From Bifidobacterium callitrichos DSM 23973 (GTDB lineage Bacteria > Actinomycetota > Actinomycetes > Actinomycetales > Bifidobacteriaceae), in assembly GCF_000741175.1 (NCBI RefSeq), contig NZ_JGYS01000007.1, positions 124,001-188,000 on the forward strand: a DNA stretch of 64,000 nucleotides, written 5' to 3'. The position numbers were made by a program, and so were the translations under genes. Under the pieces are notes generated by a model. That model was not told the origin of the DNA and did not search any database. It saw nothing but the letters and a program-made list of their open reading frames with translations. Positions 50,416 through 59,603 of the stretch are shown one piece after another; the first letter of the stretch is position 1, and each line of letters opens with the position of its first letter.

Positions 50416-51666
50416 ATGACCGATGTTGAATTCATTGAGCCGCTTTCCCACGAAGAAGGCGTGTCCAAGGCCACCAAGCTGTTCGTCGACACCTTCGGCA
50501 CCGCGCCCGAGGGCGTGTGGGGCGCGCCGGGCCGCGTCAACCTGATCGGCGAGCACACCGACTACAACGCCGGACTGTGCCTGCCGATCGCCCTGCCGCA
50601 CCGCACGTTCATCGCCCTGAAGCCGCGTGAGGACACCAAGGTGCGCGTCGTCTCCGACGTCGCCCCGGACAAGGTTACCGAGGCCGATCTCGATGGCCTC
50701 AAGGCCCGCGGCGTGGATGGCTGGGCCGCCTACCCGGTGGGCGTCGCCTGGGCTCTGCGCGAGGCCGGCTTCACCAAGGTGAAGGGCTTCGATGCCGCGT
50801 TCACCTCCTGCGTGCCGCTCGGCTCGGGTCTGAGCTCCTCCGCCGCGATGACCTGCTCCACGGCGCTCGCCCTCGACGACGTGTACAACCTCGGCTACGG
50901 CGACTCCGACGCCGGCCGCGTGACCCTCATCAACGCCGCCATCAAGTCCGAGAACGAGATGGCCGGCGCCTCCACCGGCGGCCTCGACCAGAACGCCTCG
51001 ATGCGCTGCACCGCCGGCCACGCGCTGCTGCTCGACTGCCGTCCGGAGCTGACCCCGCTGGAGAACGTCTCCCAGCAGGAGTTCGACCTCGACAAGTACA
51101 ACCTCGAGCTGCTCGTCGTCGACACCCAGGCCCCGCACCAGCTGAACGACGGCCAGTACGCCCAGCGCCGCGCCACTTGCGAGGAGGCCGCCAAGGTCCT
51201 CGGAGTCGCCAACCTGCGCGTCGCCGCCGACGGCATCTCCAAGGCCGACGACCAGTTCCAGGCCTTGAAGGAGACCCTTGACGCCCTGCCCGACGAGACG
51301 ATGAAGAAGCGTGTGCGTCACGTCGTCACCGAGATCGAGCGCGTCCGCTCCTTCGTGCGCGCCTTCGCCAAGGGCGACATCCAGGCCGCGGGACGCCTGT
51401 TCAACGCCTCCCACGACTCCCTCGCCGCCGACTACGAGGTCACCGTGCCCGAGCTCGACATCGCCGTGGACGTGGCCCGCAAGAACGGCGCCTACGGTGC
51501 GCGCATGACCGGCGGCGGCTTCGGCGGCTCCATCATCGCGCTCGTTGACAAGGGTCGCTCCCAGGAGGTTGCCCAGAAGATCGCCGACGAGTTCGAGCGT
51601 CAGGGCTTCCACGCCCCGCGCGCCCTCGCCGCGTACGCCGCGCCGTCCGCCTCTCGCGAGGCGTGA
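50416..51666 (+). CDS. galK: Galactokinase
   Basis: The 416-residue enzyme phosphorylates galactose. It has the signature GRVNLIGEHTDYNAGLCLPI (about residue 38), the ATP loop PLGSGLSSSAAM (about 135), and GARMTGGGFGGSI near the end. It follows galT by 79 bp, with a short ATCGCA tandem repeat and AAGGAAAC between them. In bifidobacteria it feeds galactose from lactose and mucin sugars to glycolysis. Confidence 0.95.
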   Translation: MTDVEFIEPLSHEEGVSKATKLFVDTFGTAPEGVWGAPGRVNLIGEHTDYNAGLCLPIALPHRTFIALKPREDTKVRVVSDVAPDKVTEADLDGLKARGVDGWAAYPVGVAWALREAGFTKVKGFDAAFTSCVPLGSGLSSSAAMTCSTALALDDVYNLGYGDSDAGRVTLINAAIKSENEMAGASTGGLDQNASMRCTAGHALLLDCRPELTPLENVSQQEFDLDKYNLELLVVDTQAPHQLNDGQYAQRRATCEEAAKVLGVANLRVAADGISKADDQFQALKETLDALPDETMKKRVRHVVTEIERVRSFVRAFAKGDIQAAGRLFNASHDSLAADYEVTVPELDIAVDVARKNGAYGARMTGGGFGGSIIALVDKGRSQEVAQKIADEFERQGFHAPRALAAYAAPSASREA

Positions 51667-51784
51667 CGCACGCGGCCCGCGAGGCGTGACGCCCCGCTGA
51701 TCCGCCGTCCGGTCCGTCGCCGCGACACGCGCGGCGGACTTACGAAAAAACCGGAAATGTACTACGGTCGCTTCTCGACTTGAT

Positions 51785-51832
51785 AACCGCATGCCGCTTG
51801 GCGTTTTCCACGCCAGACGGCATGCGGTTTTT
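51785..51832 (+). terminator. Rho-independent terminator of the gal operon
   Basis: AACCGCATGCCG (51785-51796) pairs with CGGCATGCGGTT (51818-51829), and an inner TGGCGT/ACGCCA stem extends it. TTTTT follows. It is a strong terminator after galK. Confidence 0.88.
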
Positions 51833-52014
51833 CGTTGTCCGCCGGAACCCGGACGTTAGGGGTTCCCGGTTCCCCGCGATGTTGCCGCCGCCCGTGCGTT
51901 TCGCATGTGTGTTTCGCATGAAACGTGATGCGGGTGTGCGTCAGCCATGCCCGTGGAAGCCGTCCGGCGGCGACAGAGATCCAAGAGACAAGAAGAGGTA
52001 TCCCGTTGTCCGAT

Positions 52015-53553
52015 ATGACAACCGACCGTAGTGACGCAACCCGCAAACCGCATCTCGACAATCCCTCCTACGAGATCGCCACGCCCGTTCCCGGCGGCGA
52101 ACCCGCATCGCGCTTCGAGCATCCGCACCGCGTGATGCTCGGCCTGTACTTCGCCGTGTTCCTCGGCATGCTCTCCGAAACGTCGATGAACATCGCCATT
52201 CCCGATCTGATGGACGACTTCGGCGTCTCCTCCGGCACCGCCCAGTGGATGGTAGTCGGCTACATGCTCGCCATCGGCGTGGTGCTGCCGTGCGTCGGGT
52301 TCCTGCTCAAGTGGGTGAAGGCCAAGACGCTCGTCATGGCCGCGCTCGTCTGCTTCCTCGCTGGTGCTATCGTGTGCACGATCGCCCCCACGTTCCCCGT
52401 GCTGCTCGCCGGCCGTATCGCTCAGGGCGTGAGCACCGGCGTCGTGCTGCCCACCATGTACGCGGCCATCATGCGCGTGTTCCCGCCCCATCGCATCGGC
52501 GCCGCGAACGGCGTCGCCGGCCTCGTCATCATGTTCGCGCCGGTCATCGGCCCGACCATCGCCGGCGCGCTCATCGGCGCGGTCTCCTGGCGTGCGATCT
52601 TCGCGCTGTTTGCCGTCATCGCCGTCATCGCGCTCGTGTGCACCGCATTGTTCTTCGTCACCCCGATCGAACGCACGCGTCCGGCCGTCGACGTGATCTC
52701 CATCATCGCGTCCGCGCTCGGCTTCGGCGGCCTCGTCGCGGGCGTGAGCCTGGTCGCCGACATGGGCTTCTCGCCCCTCGTCGTCACGCTGCTCGTCGTC
52801 GGCGTCGTCGTGCTCGCGTTCTACGCGTACCGCCAGCTGCACATCGCGGCGCCGCTGCTCGACCTGCGCGCGCTCGGCGTCGCCGCGTTCCGCACGCCGG
52901 CGATCATGGTGAGCTGCTCGTTCGCCTGCACGCTCGCGTTCATGTACCTGGTGCCGCAGGAGCTGCAGCGCGGCCTCGGACTGAGCTCCACCGTCGCCGG
53001 TCTGCTCATGCTGCCCGGCGGAGTCGTCAACGCCGTATGCACGCTGATGGCCGGCCGTCTGTTCGACCGTCACGGTGCGAAGCGACTCGTGTGGATCGGC
53101 GCGGCGATGACCGTGGTCGGCGGTGTGCTGTTCTACGCGATCGGCGTCGGTTCGTCGATCGTGCTGTTCCTCGCCGCGCACATCATCGTGATGGTGGGCA
53201 TCCCGTTCATCCAGCAGTCCACGCAGTCCGCCGCGCTGAAGGCGCTTCCGGGCCGCATGGCGGCGGACGGCAGCACGATCCTCAACACGATGCAGCAGGT
53301 GTTCGGCGCGATCTCCACCGCAATCGCGACCTGTCTGCTCGGCCTCGGTCAGACGCACTATATGGCGACCGGCGGCACGGATACCGAGTGGGGGTTCGTG
53401 ACCGGATCGCGCTATGGCTACCTGTTCGGACTGGCGCTGATCGTCTGCGTGTTCGCGTGCTCGTTCATGCTGCGTGAGCGTGCGCATGAGCCGGAGCTCA
53501 CTGAGGTGGACGTCGATGGCGTCGCGCGCAAGGACAAGGTCGTCGCGGCATGA
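52015..53553 (+). CDS. MFS multidrug exporter, DHA2 type
   Basis: The 512-residue protein has about 14 membrane helices, the count for the EmrB/QacA group. Motifs include AQWMVVGYMLAIGVVLPCVG, then GRIAQGVSTGVVLPTMYAAI and the early NIAIPDLMDDF. It probably exports drugs or bile salts with protons. ATG at 52015 is used; TTG at 52006, with AAGAAGAGG before it, is possible. It is followed by a terminator. Confidence 0.88.
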   Translation: MTTDRSDATRKPHLDNPSYEIATPVPGGEPASRFEHPHRVMLGLYFAVFLGMLSETSMNIAIPDLMDDFGVSSGTAQWMVVGYMLAIGVVLPCVGFLLKWVKAKTLVMAALVCFLAGAIVCTIAPTFPVLLAGRIAQGVSTGVVLPTMYAAIMRVFPPHRIGAANGVAGLVIMFAPVIGPTIAGALIGAVSWRAIFALFAVIAVIALVCTALFFVTPIERTRPAVDVISIIASALGFGGLVAGVSLVADMGFSPLVVTLLVVGVVVLAFYAYRQLHIAAPLLDLRALGVAAFRTPAIMVSCSFACTLAFMYLVPQELQRGLGLSSTVAGLLMLPGGVVNAVCTLMAGRLFDRHGAKRLVWIGAAMTVVGGVLFYAIGVGSSIVLFLAAHIIVMVGIPFIQQSTQSAALKALPGRMAADGSTILNTMQQVFGAISTAIATCLLGLGQTHYMATGGTDTEWGFVTGSRYGYLFGLALIVCVFACSFMLRERAHEPELTEVDVDGVARKDKVVAA

Positions 53554-53645
53554 TCGTCGTTCCTCGTCCGTGACGGCACGTTGACGGTATCGACGTGAAC
53601 CACCGCCCCGCCGACGCTCCGACTGAGACGGAGCGGGCGGGGGAT

Positions 53646-53682
53646 ACGGGTGTCTTCCTATACTTGGAAGACACCCGTTTTT
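53646..53682 (+). terminator. Rho-independent terminator before the UPF0237 gene
   Basis: ACGGGTGTCTTCC (53646-53658) pairs with GGAAGACACCCGT (53666-53678) with a 7-nt loop, followed by TTTTTGTTTT. It ends the exporter transcript and lies 22 bp before the next start. Confidence 0.88.
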
Positions 53683-53703
53683 GTTTTCGATTTCAGGAGC
53701 GCC

Positions 53704-53976
53704 ATGAACAAGGCAATCATCACCGTCGTCGGCCAGGACACCGTCGGCATCATCGCACGAGTCTGCACCTACCTGTCGAATCACCACGTCAACGTGCTCG
53801 ACATCTCGCAGACCATCATCGACGGATTCTTCAACATGATGATGATCGTCGACTACTCGAACTCGGACAAGGAGTTCAGCGCCATGGTCGGCAACCTCGA
53901 GGACCTCGGCGACGACATCGGCGTGCGCATCCGCTGCCAGCGCGAGGAGATCTTCACCAAGATGCATCGCATTTGA
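53704..53976 (+). CDS. ACT-domain protein (UPF0237)
   Basis: The 90-residue protein is one ACT fold: [20 protein letters not shown], then [23 protein letters not shown] domains bind amino acids and adjust enzyme activity. It is always found beside UPF0210 in Gram-positives, and that gene follows after 26 bp here. Its role is not proven. ATG at 53704 follows AGGAGC. Confidence 0.92.
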   Translation: MNKAIITVVGQDTVGIIARVCTYLSNHHVNVLDISQTIIDGFFNMMMIVDYSNSDKEFSAMVGNLEDLGDDIGVRIRCQREEIFTKMHRI

Positions 53977-54002
53977 TCGACGGCCTCGAAAGGAACAACA
54001 CC

Positions 54003-55367
54003 ATGCTGAATATCATGGAGGTCCACGAGACCAACCAGATGATCGAGCAGGAGAAGCTCGACGTGCGCACCATCACGATGGGCATCTCGCTGCTCGACTG
54101 CGCGAGCGAGTCCGTCGACGAGACCTGCGACAACATCTACCGCAAGATCACCACGTACGCGAAGGACCTCGTCTCCACCGGCGAGGACATCGAACGCGAC
54201 TACGGCATTCCGATCGTCAACAAGCGCATCACCGTCACCCCGATCTCATTGGTCGGCGCCAGCTGCTGCAAGACCACCGAGGACTTCGTCAAGATCGCGC
54301 ACGCGCTCGACAGTGCCGCGAAGGAGGTCGGCGTCAACCTGATCGGCGGCTACTCCGCGCTCGTCTCCAAGGCCATGACCCCGGCCGAGGAGCTGCTCAT
54401 CCGTTCGCTGCCGCAGGCCCTGAGCGAGACCGAGGTCGTCTGCTCGTCGGTCAACGTCGGCTCGACGAAGACCGGCATCGACATGAACGCGGTCGAGCTG
54501 CTCGGCCACATCATCAAGGACATCGCGCACCGTACGGCCGACAACGACTCCTACGGCTGCGTGAAGTTCGTGGCGTTCTGCAACGTGCCCGACGACAACC
54601 CGTTCATGGCCGGCGGCTTCCACGGCGTCACCGAGGGCGATGCGGTCATCAACGTCGGCGTCTCCGGCCCGGGCGTCGTCTCCCGTGCGCTCGACGCCGC
54701 CAAGGGCAGGGACTTCGAGTTCCTGTGCGAGACGATCAAGCGCACCGCGTTCAAGATCACTCGCGTCGGCCAATTGGTCGCGCAGGAGGCGTCGCGTCGA
54801 CTCGGCGTGCCGTTCGGCATCATCGACCTGTCGCTCGCGCCCACCCCGGCCGTCGGCGATTCGGTCGGCGAGGTATTGGAGAAGATCGGCCTCGAGCAGG
54901 TCGGCGCGCCCGGCACCACCGCGGCCCTCGCGATGCTCAACGATCAGGTCAAGAAGGGCGGCATCATGGCGTCGTCCTACGTCGGCGGCCTGTCCGGCGC
55001 GTTCATCCCGGTCTCCGAGGACAAGAACATGATCGATGCGGCGGCCTCCGGATGCCTGACGATCGAGAAGCTCGAGGCGATGACCTGCGTGTGCTCGGTC
55101 GGCCTCGACATGATCGCGATCCCCGGCGACACCACGGCTGCCACGATCTCCGGCCTCATCGCCGATGAGGCGGCCATCGGCATGGTCAACCAGAAGACCA
55201 CCGCCGTGCGCGTCATCCCGGTCGAAGGCAAGGGTGTGGGCGAGATGGCGAACTTCGGCGGACTCATGGGCTACGCGCCGATCATCCCCGTCAACCAGAC
55301 GTCGTGTGAGGCGTTCGTCATCCGCGGCGGCCGCATCCCCGCCCCGATCCACAGTTTCAAGAATTGA
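54003..55367 (+). CDS. UPF0210 (PFL family) protein
   Basis: The 454-residue soluble protein matches PFL-family UPF0210: [50 protein letters not shown], and [13 protein letters not shown] near the end. The fold resembles glycyl-radical enzymes, but the glycyl-radical motif is not visible. Its reaction is unknown. It is paired with UPF0237. ATG at 54003 follows GAAAGGAAC. Confidence 0.93.
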   Translation: MLNIMEVHETNQMIEQEKLDVRTITMGISLLDCASESVDETCDNIYRKITTYAKDLVSTGEDIERDYGIPIVNKRITVTPISLVGASCCKTTEDFVKIAHALDSAAKEVGVNLIGGYSALVSKAMTPAEELLIRSLPQALSETEVVCSSVNVGSTKTGIDMNAVELLGHIIKDIAHRTADNDSYGCVKFVAFCNVPDDNPFMAGGFHGVTEGDAVINVGVSGPGVVSRALDAAKGRDFEFLCETIKRTAFKITRVGQLVAQEASRRLGVPFGIIDLSLAPTPAVGDSVGEVLEKIGLEQVGAPGTTAALAMLNDQVKKGGIMASSYVGGLSGAFIPVSEDKNMIDAAASGCLTIEKLEAMTCVCSVGLDMIAIPGDTTAATISGLIADEAAIGMVNQKTTAVRVIPVEGKGVGEMANFGGLMGYAPIIPVNQTSCEAFVIRGGRIPAPIHSFKN

Positions 55368-55413
55368 TTCGGCTGATTCGGTGGCGCGGCTGGCCCGCTA
55401 ACCCTCGATCTGT

Positions 55414-55708
55414 CTGCCAGTCAACGTGATTATTGGTTGTTTTTTCCGTTGACTGGCAGCATATCGTGCCACTCAACGCGATTTCCTCGAAATATCGCGT
55501 TGACTGGCAGCGCATGCATCTCAATGGCTCTCATCTCGCAAGACGGATCGTTGGAAAACCGCCATTTATGCGCTTGTTCATGTCGCATATAACCGTGGAA
55601 AGCCCGATGCTTCTGCCAGTCAACGCAGAAAACCACCAAAATCGCGTTGAATGGCACGAAATGCTGCCAGTCAACGGAAAAACCATCGACAATCGCGTTG
55701 ACTGGCAG
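55414..55708. repeat. CTGCCAGTCAACG element: two copies in inverted orientation
   Basis: Element A (55414-55510) has two tandem palindromic units bounded by CTGCCAGTCAACG and CGTTGACTGGCAG. Element B (55613-55708) is A in reverse complement with the same four words and a matching 6-nt linker (CATATC against GAAATG). A 102-bp middle separates them, so the whole is a 295-bp inverted repeat with nested hairpins. It encodes no convincing protein. Confidence 0.85.
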
Positions 55709-55829
55709 TGCATGACCGTCCAGACGACGATTCGTCCTTAGTCAAATGGACGCGAGACCTCGGAAGGCCGTGTGGGCAGAGCATGTCCTATGCTCGATTG
55801 TCGTCCGTGACGGTGGAACGGATAACAGG

Positions 55830-56534
55830 ATGAATCAGACGGTGGGAAACAGGACCATGAGCGAGAACAACGAGAACCAGACCATGCCCGGGGAGGGCGA
55901 GACTTCCTCCAACCCGGAGGACAAGGTCGAGAAGATGTTCGAATACGGTTATCGTAAGTCGAACTACGGGCCGGACGAACTGGTGACCGACGCGCACGGC
56001 AACCCGATCTCGGTGGTCGACGCGATGCTCTCCGCCGAGAAGGCCGCCGAGACGGAGACCGTCACCCCGCACCTGTGCTACTACAGCCCGCGCATCCCCG
56101 GCAACACCGGTTCGGCGATCCGCCTGTGCGCGGTCACCGGCACGATCCTGCATCTGGTCGAGCCGCTCGGCTTCAACCTGCGCGATACCAAACTGCGCCG
56201 CGCCGGCCTCGATTACCACGACATGGCGCACGTCGTACTGCACCCGAACTTCGAGAACCTCGTCGAGTCGATGCCGAACTCGCGCATCATCGCGTTCACC
56301 GCGCACGCCACGAAGCTGTACACGGAGATCGACTACCGTCCGACCGACATCCTCCTGTTCGGCCCCGAGCCGGGCAACATCCCCGACCCGATGGACATCA
56401 TGGCCGGACCGCATGTGGCCGAACAGGTGAGGCTTCCGATGCGCCCGAGCCTGCGCAGCCTCAACCTCACCAACTGCGCGTCGATCGCGATCTACGAGGC
56501 GTGGCGCCAGTTGAACTTCGCCGGCGGCAGATGA
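55830..56534 (+). CDS. trmL: tRNA (cytidine(34)-2'-O)-methyltransferase TrmL-like
   Basis: The 234-residue protein has an N-terminal extension of about 80 residues and a SpoU-type (knotted SPOUT) methyltransferase domain: SPRIPGNTGSAIRLCAVTGT, LRRAGLDYHDM, LLFGPEPGNIPD and LRSLNLTNCASIAIYEAWRQ. It methylates the wobble base of leucine tRNAs. The start is uncertain (55830 or 55857). It overlaps the converging membrane gene by 43 bp at the 3' end. Confidence 0.88.
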   Translation: MNQTVGNRTMSENNENQTMPGEGETSSNPEDKVEKMFEYGYRKSNYGPDELVTDAHGNPISVVDAMLSAEKAAETETVTPHLCYYSPRIPGNTGSAIRLCAVTGTILHLVEPLGFNLRDTKLRRAGLDYHDMAHVVLHPNFENLVESMPNSRIIAFTAHATKLYTEIDYRPTDILLFGPEPGNIPDPMDIMAGPHVAEQVRLPMRPSLRSLNLTNCASIAIYEAWRQLNFAGGR

Positions 56535-58357
56535 GTCGGGAACTCCCGATACTCCCGATAGGTGATGGCCGCGTTCGCATCGTGCTTCACGATGCCGGTT
56601 CGCGTCCACTTATCCGAGTCGAGCAACCGGTCGTAGTCGCGCGTCGTCGACCATGACAGCAGCGTGAACCCTGTCGCGTCGAGGTCGTCAAGAGACCGCA
56701 GTTGCGCGGCCGACCCATGTAGGGGCGCGTATCCGCCGCGCGCCGGCACGTCGTCGGCGTCGAGGAAACGGTAGGCCGGGCAGTCGCGGTAGTACCAGTA
56801 CGCGTCGATGTACGTGTATTCGTCCTGCGCGACCACCGGATGTGTCTCGGAACATTCGACCTGACGGCTCAGGGCGGCCGATCCGGGCGTGTCATCGCGA
56901 TCGAAACTGTGATTGCCCCGCACCCCGAACACGATGGCGCCGGCGAGGATCGTGACCAGCGTCACTACGTAGGCGATTCCGGTGAGGTGTCGGAAGACTG
57001 TGGTTCGGCGGAGTACGGCTATGCCCGGCGATGGTGCCGGCGATGCCCGGCCCTCGGTGAGGGGCATGGCGAACGATACGCCCAGCGTCGTGTAGAGGAA
57101 CGGCGCGACTACGCTCAGATAGCGCACCGAGAACATGCCGTATCCGCCGTTCGCCGTCTCCTGGATCGCCGACCAGAGTATGAGCAACGTTGTCGGTACG
57201 ACGAACAGCATGACGATCAACGTCATCGCCGACATGCGATCCATGTCGCTTGTCTGATCCTCTCGATTCTTGTGATTCATCCCGTTTTCCGCATCCGTCC
57301 ATCGCGGTGTGCACATACATGCCGTGTACGCCGCGACCAGCGATCCGGCGGCCGCCAGCACGATCGCCCCGACCATCAATGACGCCGGCGCGGGAATCTC
57401 GTCCTCGGTCATGCCGAGCAGCATCACGTCGAGCGCGTTCGCCACGCCGGACATGTTCATCCTGCGCGTCACCGGCGGCAGTACGGAGGAGGAACCGCGG
57501 ACCTGTCCGATCGCGGCCGGCATCCAAGGCAGGAACAGCAGGATCGACGCGACGTAGGCGAGCATCCAACGCCATCCATGCCATGTGCCATCGGCTCGGG
57601 TCCCTCCCGATTCGTCCCGTCGCACCGCCTTCACCGAGCGGATGGCCAGCCAGACCGCGTGCGTGAACCAGACGAAGGCGGTCAGATACAGGGTCAGCAT
57701 GCCCAACGCGACGATCACCGCGTACGCCGCCCACCAACCGAGGACCGCGGACGGGCTTCGCGATTCGGTCCGTGGTGCGGCCGGTCCCGGTCGCGTCTGG
57801 CCGGTATGGCGAACCACGGTGATGCCCGCGGCGTGCACGAGCGCATAGGTGCCGAGCGTGGCGAGCAGCATCGCCATCGAGTACATGCGCAGCTCGTAGC
57901 CGTAGCGCAGCATGAACCCGCCGCACAGCAACAACGGCATGCACAGGCACGCGACGCGCTCGCCGAACAGGTCGCGCAGCATGACGAGCAGTGTCAGCAC
58001 GGCGGCCCCGAGCAGCAGACAATTGAACGTACGCAGCATGTCGATGTTCCCCTGCGCCAGCGGCATCCACGACTTGAGCATCAGGTAGTAGAGCGGCGGA
58101 TGGGCGTCCACGGCGGTCAGCCTGATGAGTTCCGGCACCGGCTTCGAGGCGAGGATCAGCGAATACTGTTCGTCGAACCACAGGGATCGTCCGCGTCCCA
58201 TCAGCGCGCTGGCCGTCGTGACGGCGGCGGCGCAGCACAACGCCGACACGGGGAATGGGATGGGAAGGATGGGACGTGGGTGCGGGCGCATCCGGTTCGG
58301 GACGGGGGAGGTGGCGTCTGCGTGGAATCGGCATGCGGAGGGGCGTGGGCGTGACAT
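56492..58357 (-). CDS. GT-C-type membrane glycosyltransferase
   Basis: The 621-residue protein has about ten to twelve membrane helices. The first outer loop has RGRSLWFDEQYSLI (DE motif, common to GT39/GT83-like lipid-linked transferases) and TAVDAHPPLYYLMLKSWMPL. It adds a sugar from a polyprenyl carrier to a wall or surface acceptor. It lies 30 bp downstream of a GT2 enzyme on the same strand that would make the lipid-linked sugar. AGGAAA precedes ATG at 58357. Confidence 0.8.
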   Translation of the reverse strand: MSRPRPSACRFHADATSPVPNRMRPHPRPILPIPFPVSALCCAAAVTTASALMGRGRSLWFDEQYSLILASKPVPELIRLTAVDAHPPLYYLMLKSWMPLAQGNIDMLRTFNCLLLGAAVLTLLVMLRDLFGERVACLCMPLLLCGGFMLRYGYELRMYSMAMLLATLGTYALVHAAGITVVRHTGQTRPGPAAPRTESRSPSAVLGWWAAYAVIVALGMLTLYLTAFVWFTHAVWLAIRSVKAVRRDESGGTRADGTWHGWRWMLAYVASILLFLPWMPAAIGQVRGSSSVLPPVTRRMNMSGVANALDVMLLGMTEDEIPAPASLMVGAIVLAAAGSLVAAYTACMCTPRWTDAENGMNHKNREDQTSDMDRMSAMTLIVMLFVVPTTLLILWSAIQETANGGYGMFSVRYLSVVAPFLYTTLGVSFAMPLTEGRASPAPSPGIAVLRRTTVFRHLTGIAYVVTLVTILAGAIVFGVRGNHSFDRDDTPGSAALSRQVECSETHPVVAQDEYTYIDAYWYYRDCPAYRFLDADDVPARGGYAPLHGSAAQLRSLDDLDATGFTLLSWSTTRDYDRLLDSDKWTRTGIVKHDANAAITYREYREFPTHLPPAKFNWRHAS

Positions 58358-58387
58358 GGCTGGGTTTCCTGTGACGATTGCCGGCGC

Positions 58388-59377
58388 CTACCGCGACGCC
58401 GGCTCCCTGAAGTTGTCCCCGAGGTTGCCGTCGCGCACGATGTAGCTCGGCCGTCGCTTCGTCTCGAGATACGTCTTCGCCAGATACCGGCCGATCACCC
58501 CGAGACACAGCAGCTGCAACCCACCGATGAACGTGACGATGCAGGCGAGTGACGGCCAGCCCGCCACGGGATCGCCGAACAGGGCCGCGCGCACGGCGAT
58601 GAAGCAGGTGGCGCCGAACGCGACCGCGCACAATAGCAGACCGATGTAGGAGGCGATGGTCAGCGGCATCGTGGAACAGGACATGAGACCGTCGATCGCG
58701 TATCCGGTCAGCGTGAGGAAGTTCCATGTCGTGCGTCCGGCCGCGCGTTTCGCGTTCGGGTACTCGATCCACGCGGTGCGGAATCCGACCCACGCATACA
58801 GCCCCTTGGAGAACCGGTTGCGTTCGGGCAGCGCGGTGATCGCGTCGACCATGGCCCTGCGCATCATGCGGAAGTCGCGCGCGCCGTCGGGCACCTCGAC
58901 CGGCGACACGAGGTTCATGAGACGGTAGAACAGTCGGGAGAACGCCGATCGGATCGGAGGCTCGCCGGCGCGTGTGGTACGTCGCGTCGCCACGCAATCA
59001 AGCGTCGGATCGTCGGCCAGCATGGCGGCCATGCGAGGCAAGAGCGACGGCGGATCCTGCAGATCGGCGTCCATCACGGCCACGAGGTCGCCGCTCGCCG
59101 CGTCGAGTCCGGCGAGTAGCGCGCCCTCCTTGCCGAAGTTGCGCGACAGCGACATCCATCGGACGTCGAACGGCCATGTGCCGCTCGCCGCCTCGCGCAG
59201 CAGCTGGGCGGTGCGGTCGCGGGAGCCGTCGTCCACGAACACCAGTTCGACGCGCATGCCGGGCGCGGCCGCGTCGATGTCGTCGATGGTGTCGGCCATC
59301 GCCGCGAGGAACAGCGGGATGCAGTCCTCCTCGTTGTAGGAGGGCACCACGATGGACAGGGTGGATGCGTTATGCAT
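58388..59377 (-). CDS. GtrB-like family 2 glycosyltransferase
   Basis: The 329-residue protein starts LSIVVPSYNEEDCIPLFLAA, has VDDGSRD, then VAVMDADLQDPPSLLP (DxD-like) and RNRFSKGLYAWVGFRTAWIE. Two C-terminal membrane helices (ASYIGLLLCAVAFGATCF and IVTFIGGLQLLCLGVIGRYL) follow. GtrB enzymes load glucose or mannose on undecaprenyl phosphate. ATG at 59377 follows AAAGAGG. It is the first gene of a two-gene operon with the GT-C enzyme. Confidence 0.9.
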   Translation of the reverse strand: MHNASTLSIVVPSYNEEDCIPLFLAAMADTIDDIDAAAPGMRVELVFVDDGSRDRTAQLLREAASGTWPFDVRWMSLSRNFGKEGALLAGLDAASGDLVAVMDADLQDPPSLLPRMAAMLADDPTLDCVATRRTTRAGEPPIRSAFSRLFYRLMNLVSPVEVPDGARDFRMMRRAMVDAITALPERNRFSKGLYAWVGFRTAWIEYPNAKRAAGRTTWNFLTLTGYAIDGLMSCSTMPLTIASYIGLLLCAVAFGATCFIAVRAALFGDPVAGWPSLACIVTFIGGLQLLCLGVIGRYLAKTYLETKRRPSYIVRDGNLGDNFREPASR

Positions 59378-59603
59378 GGGAGCCTCTTTCTCTCGCGTTT
59401 TGCTTCTTCGTGATTTCGCGATGACTTCATTGTCGGTTTGGGCGACGACGAACTTGCCTGTAGTCGCCCTGAACGGACCCTGATTCATGTCCGGGTTGTC
59501 CTCATAACGGCTACGGGATGACGTAGGGGTTGTCGGGGCGTCGTGTCGTCGGCGGCTGTACGGCGTGGCCGGCACAATGGGGTCCTTGACGAAAGGGGTG
59601 GAA

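Noticed and set aside
51856..53967. 703-residue minus-strand frame opposite the MFS gene
   Set aside because: It is antisense to a clear 14-helix transporter, with Arg/Asp/His-rich text typical of shadows.
55430..55741. Two small frames, one on each strand, of 102 and 75 codons
   Set aside because: They arise from the inverted CTGCCAGTCAACG element, have repeated VDWQ/VEWH text and lack ribosome sites.
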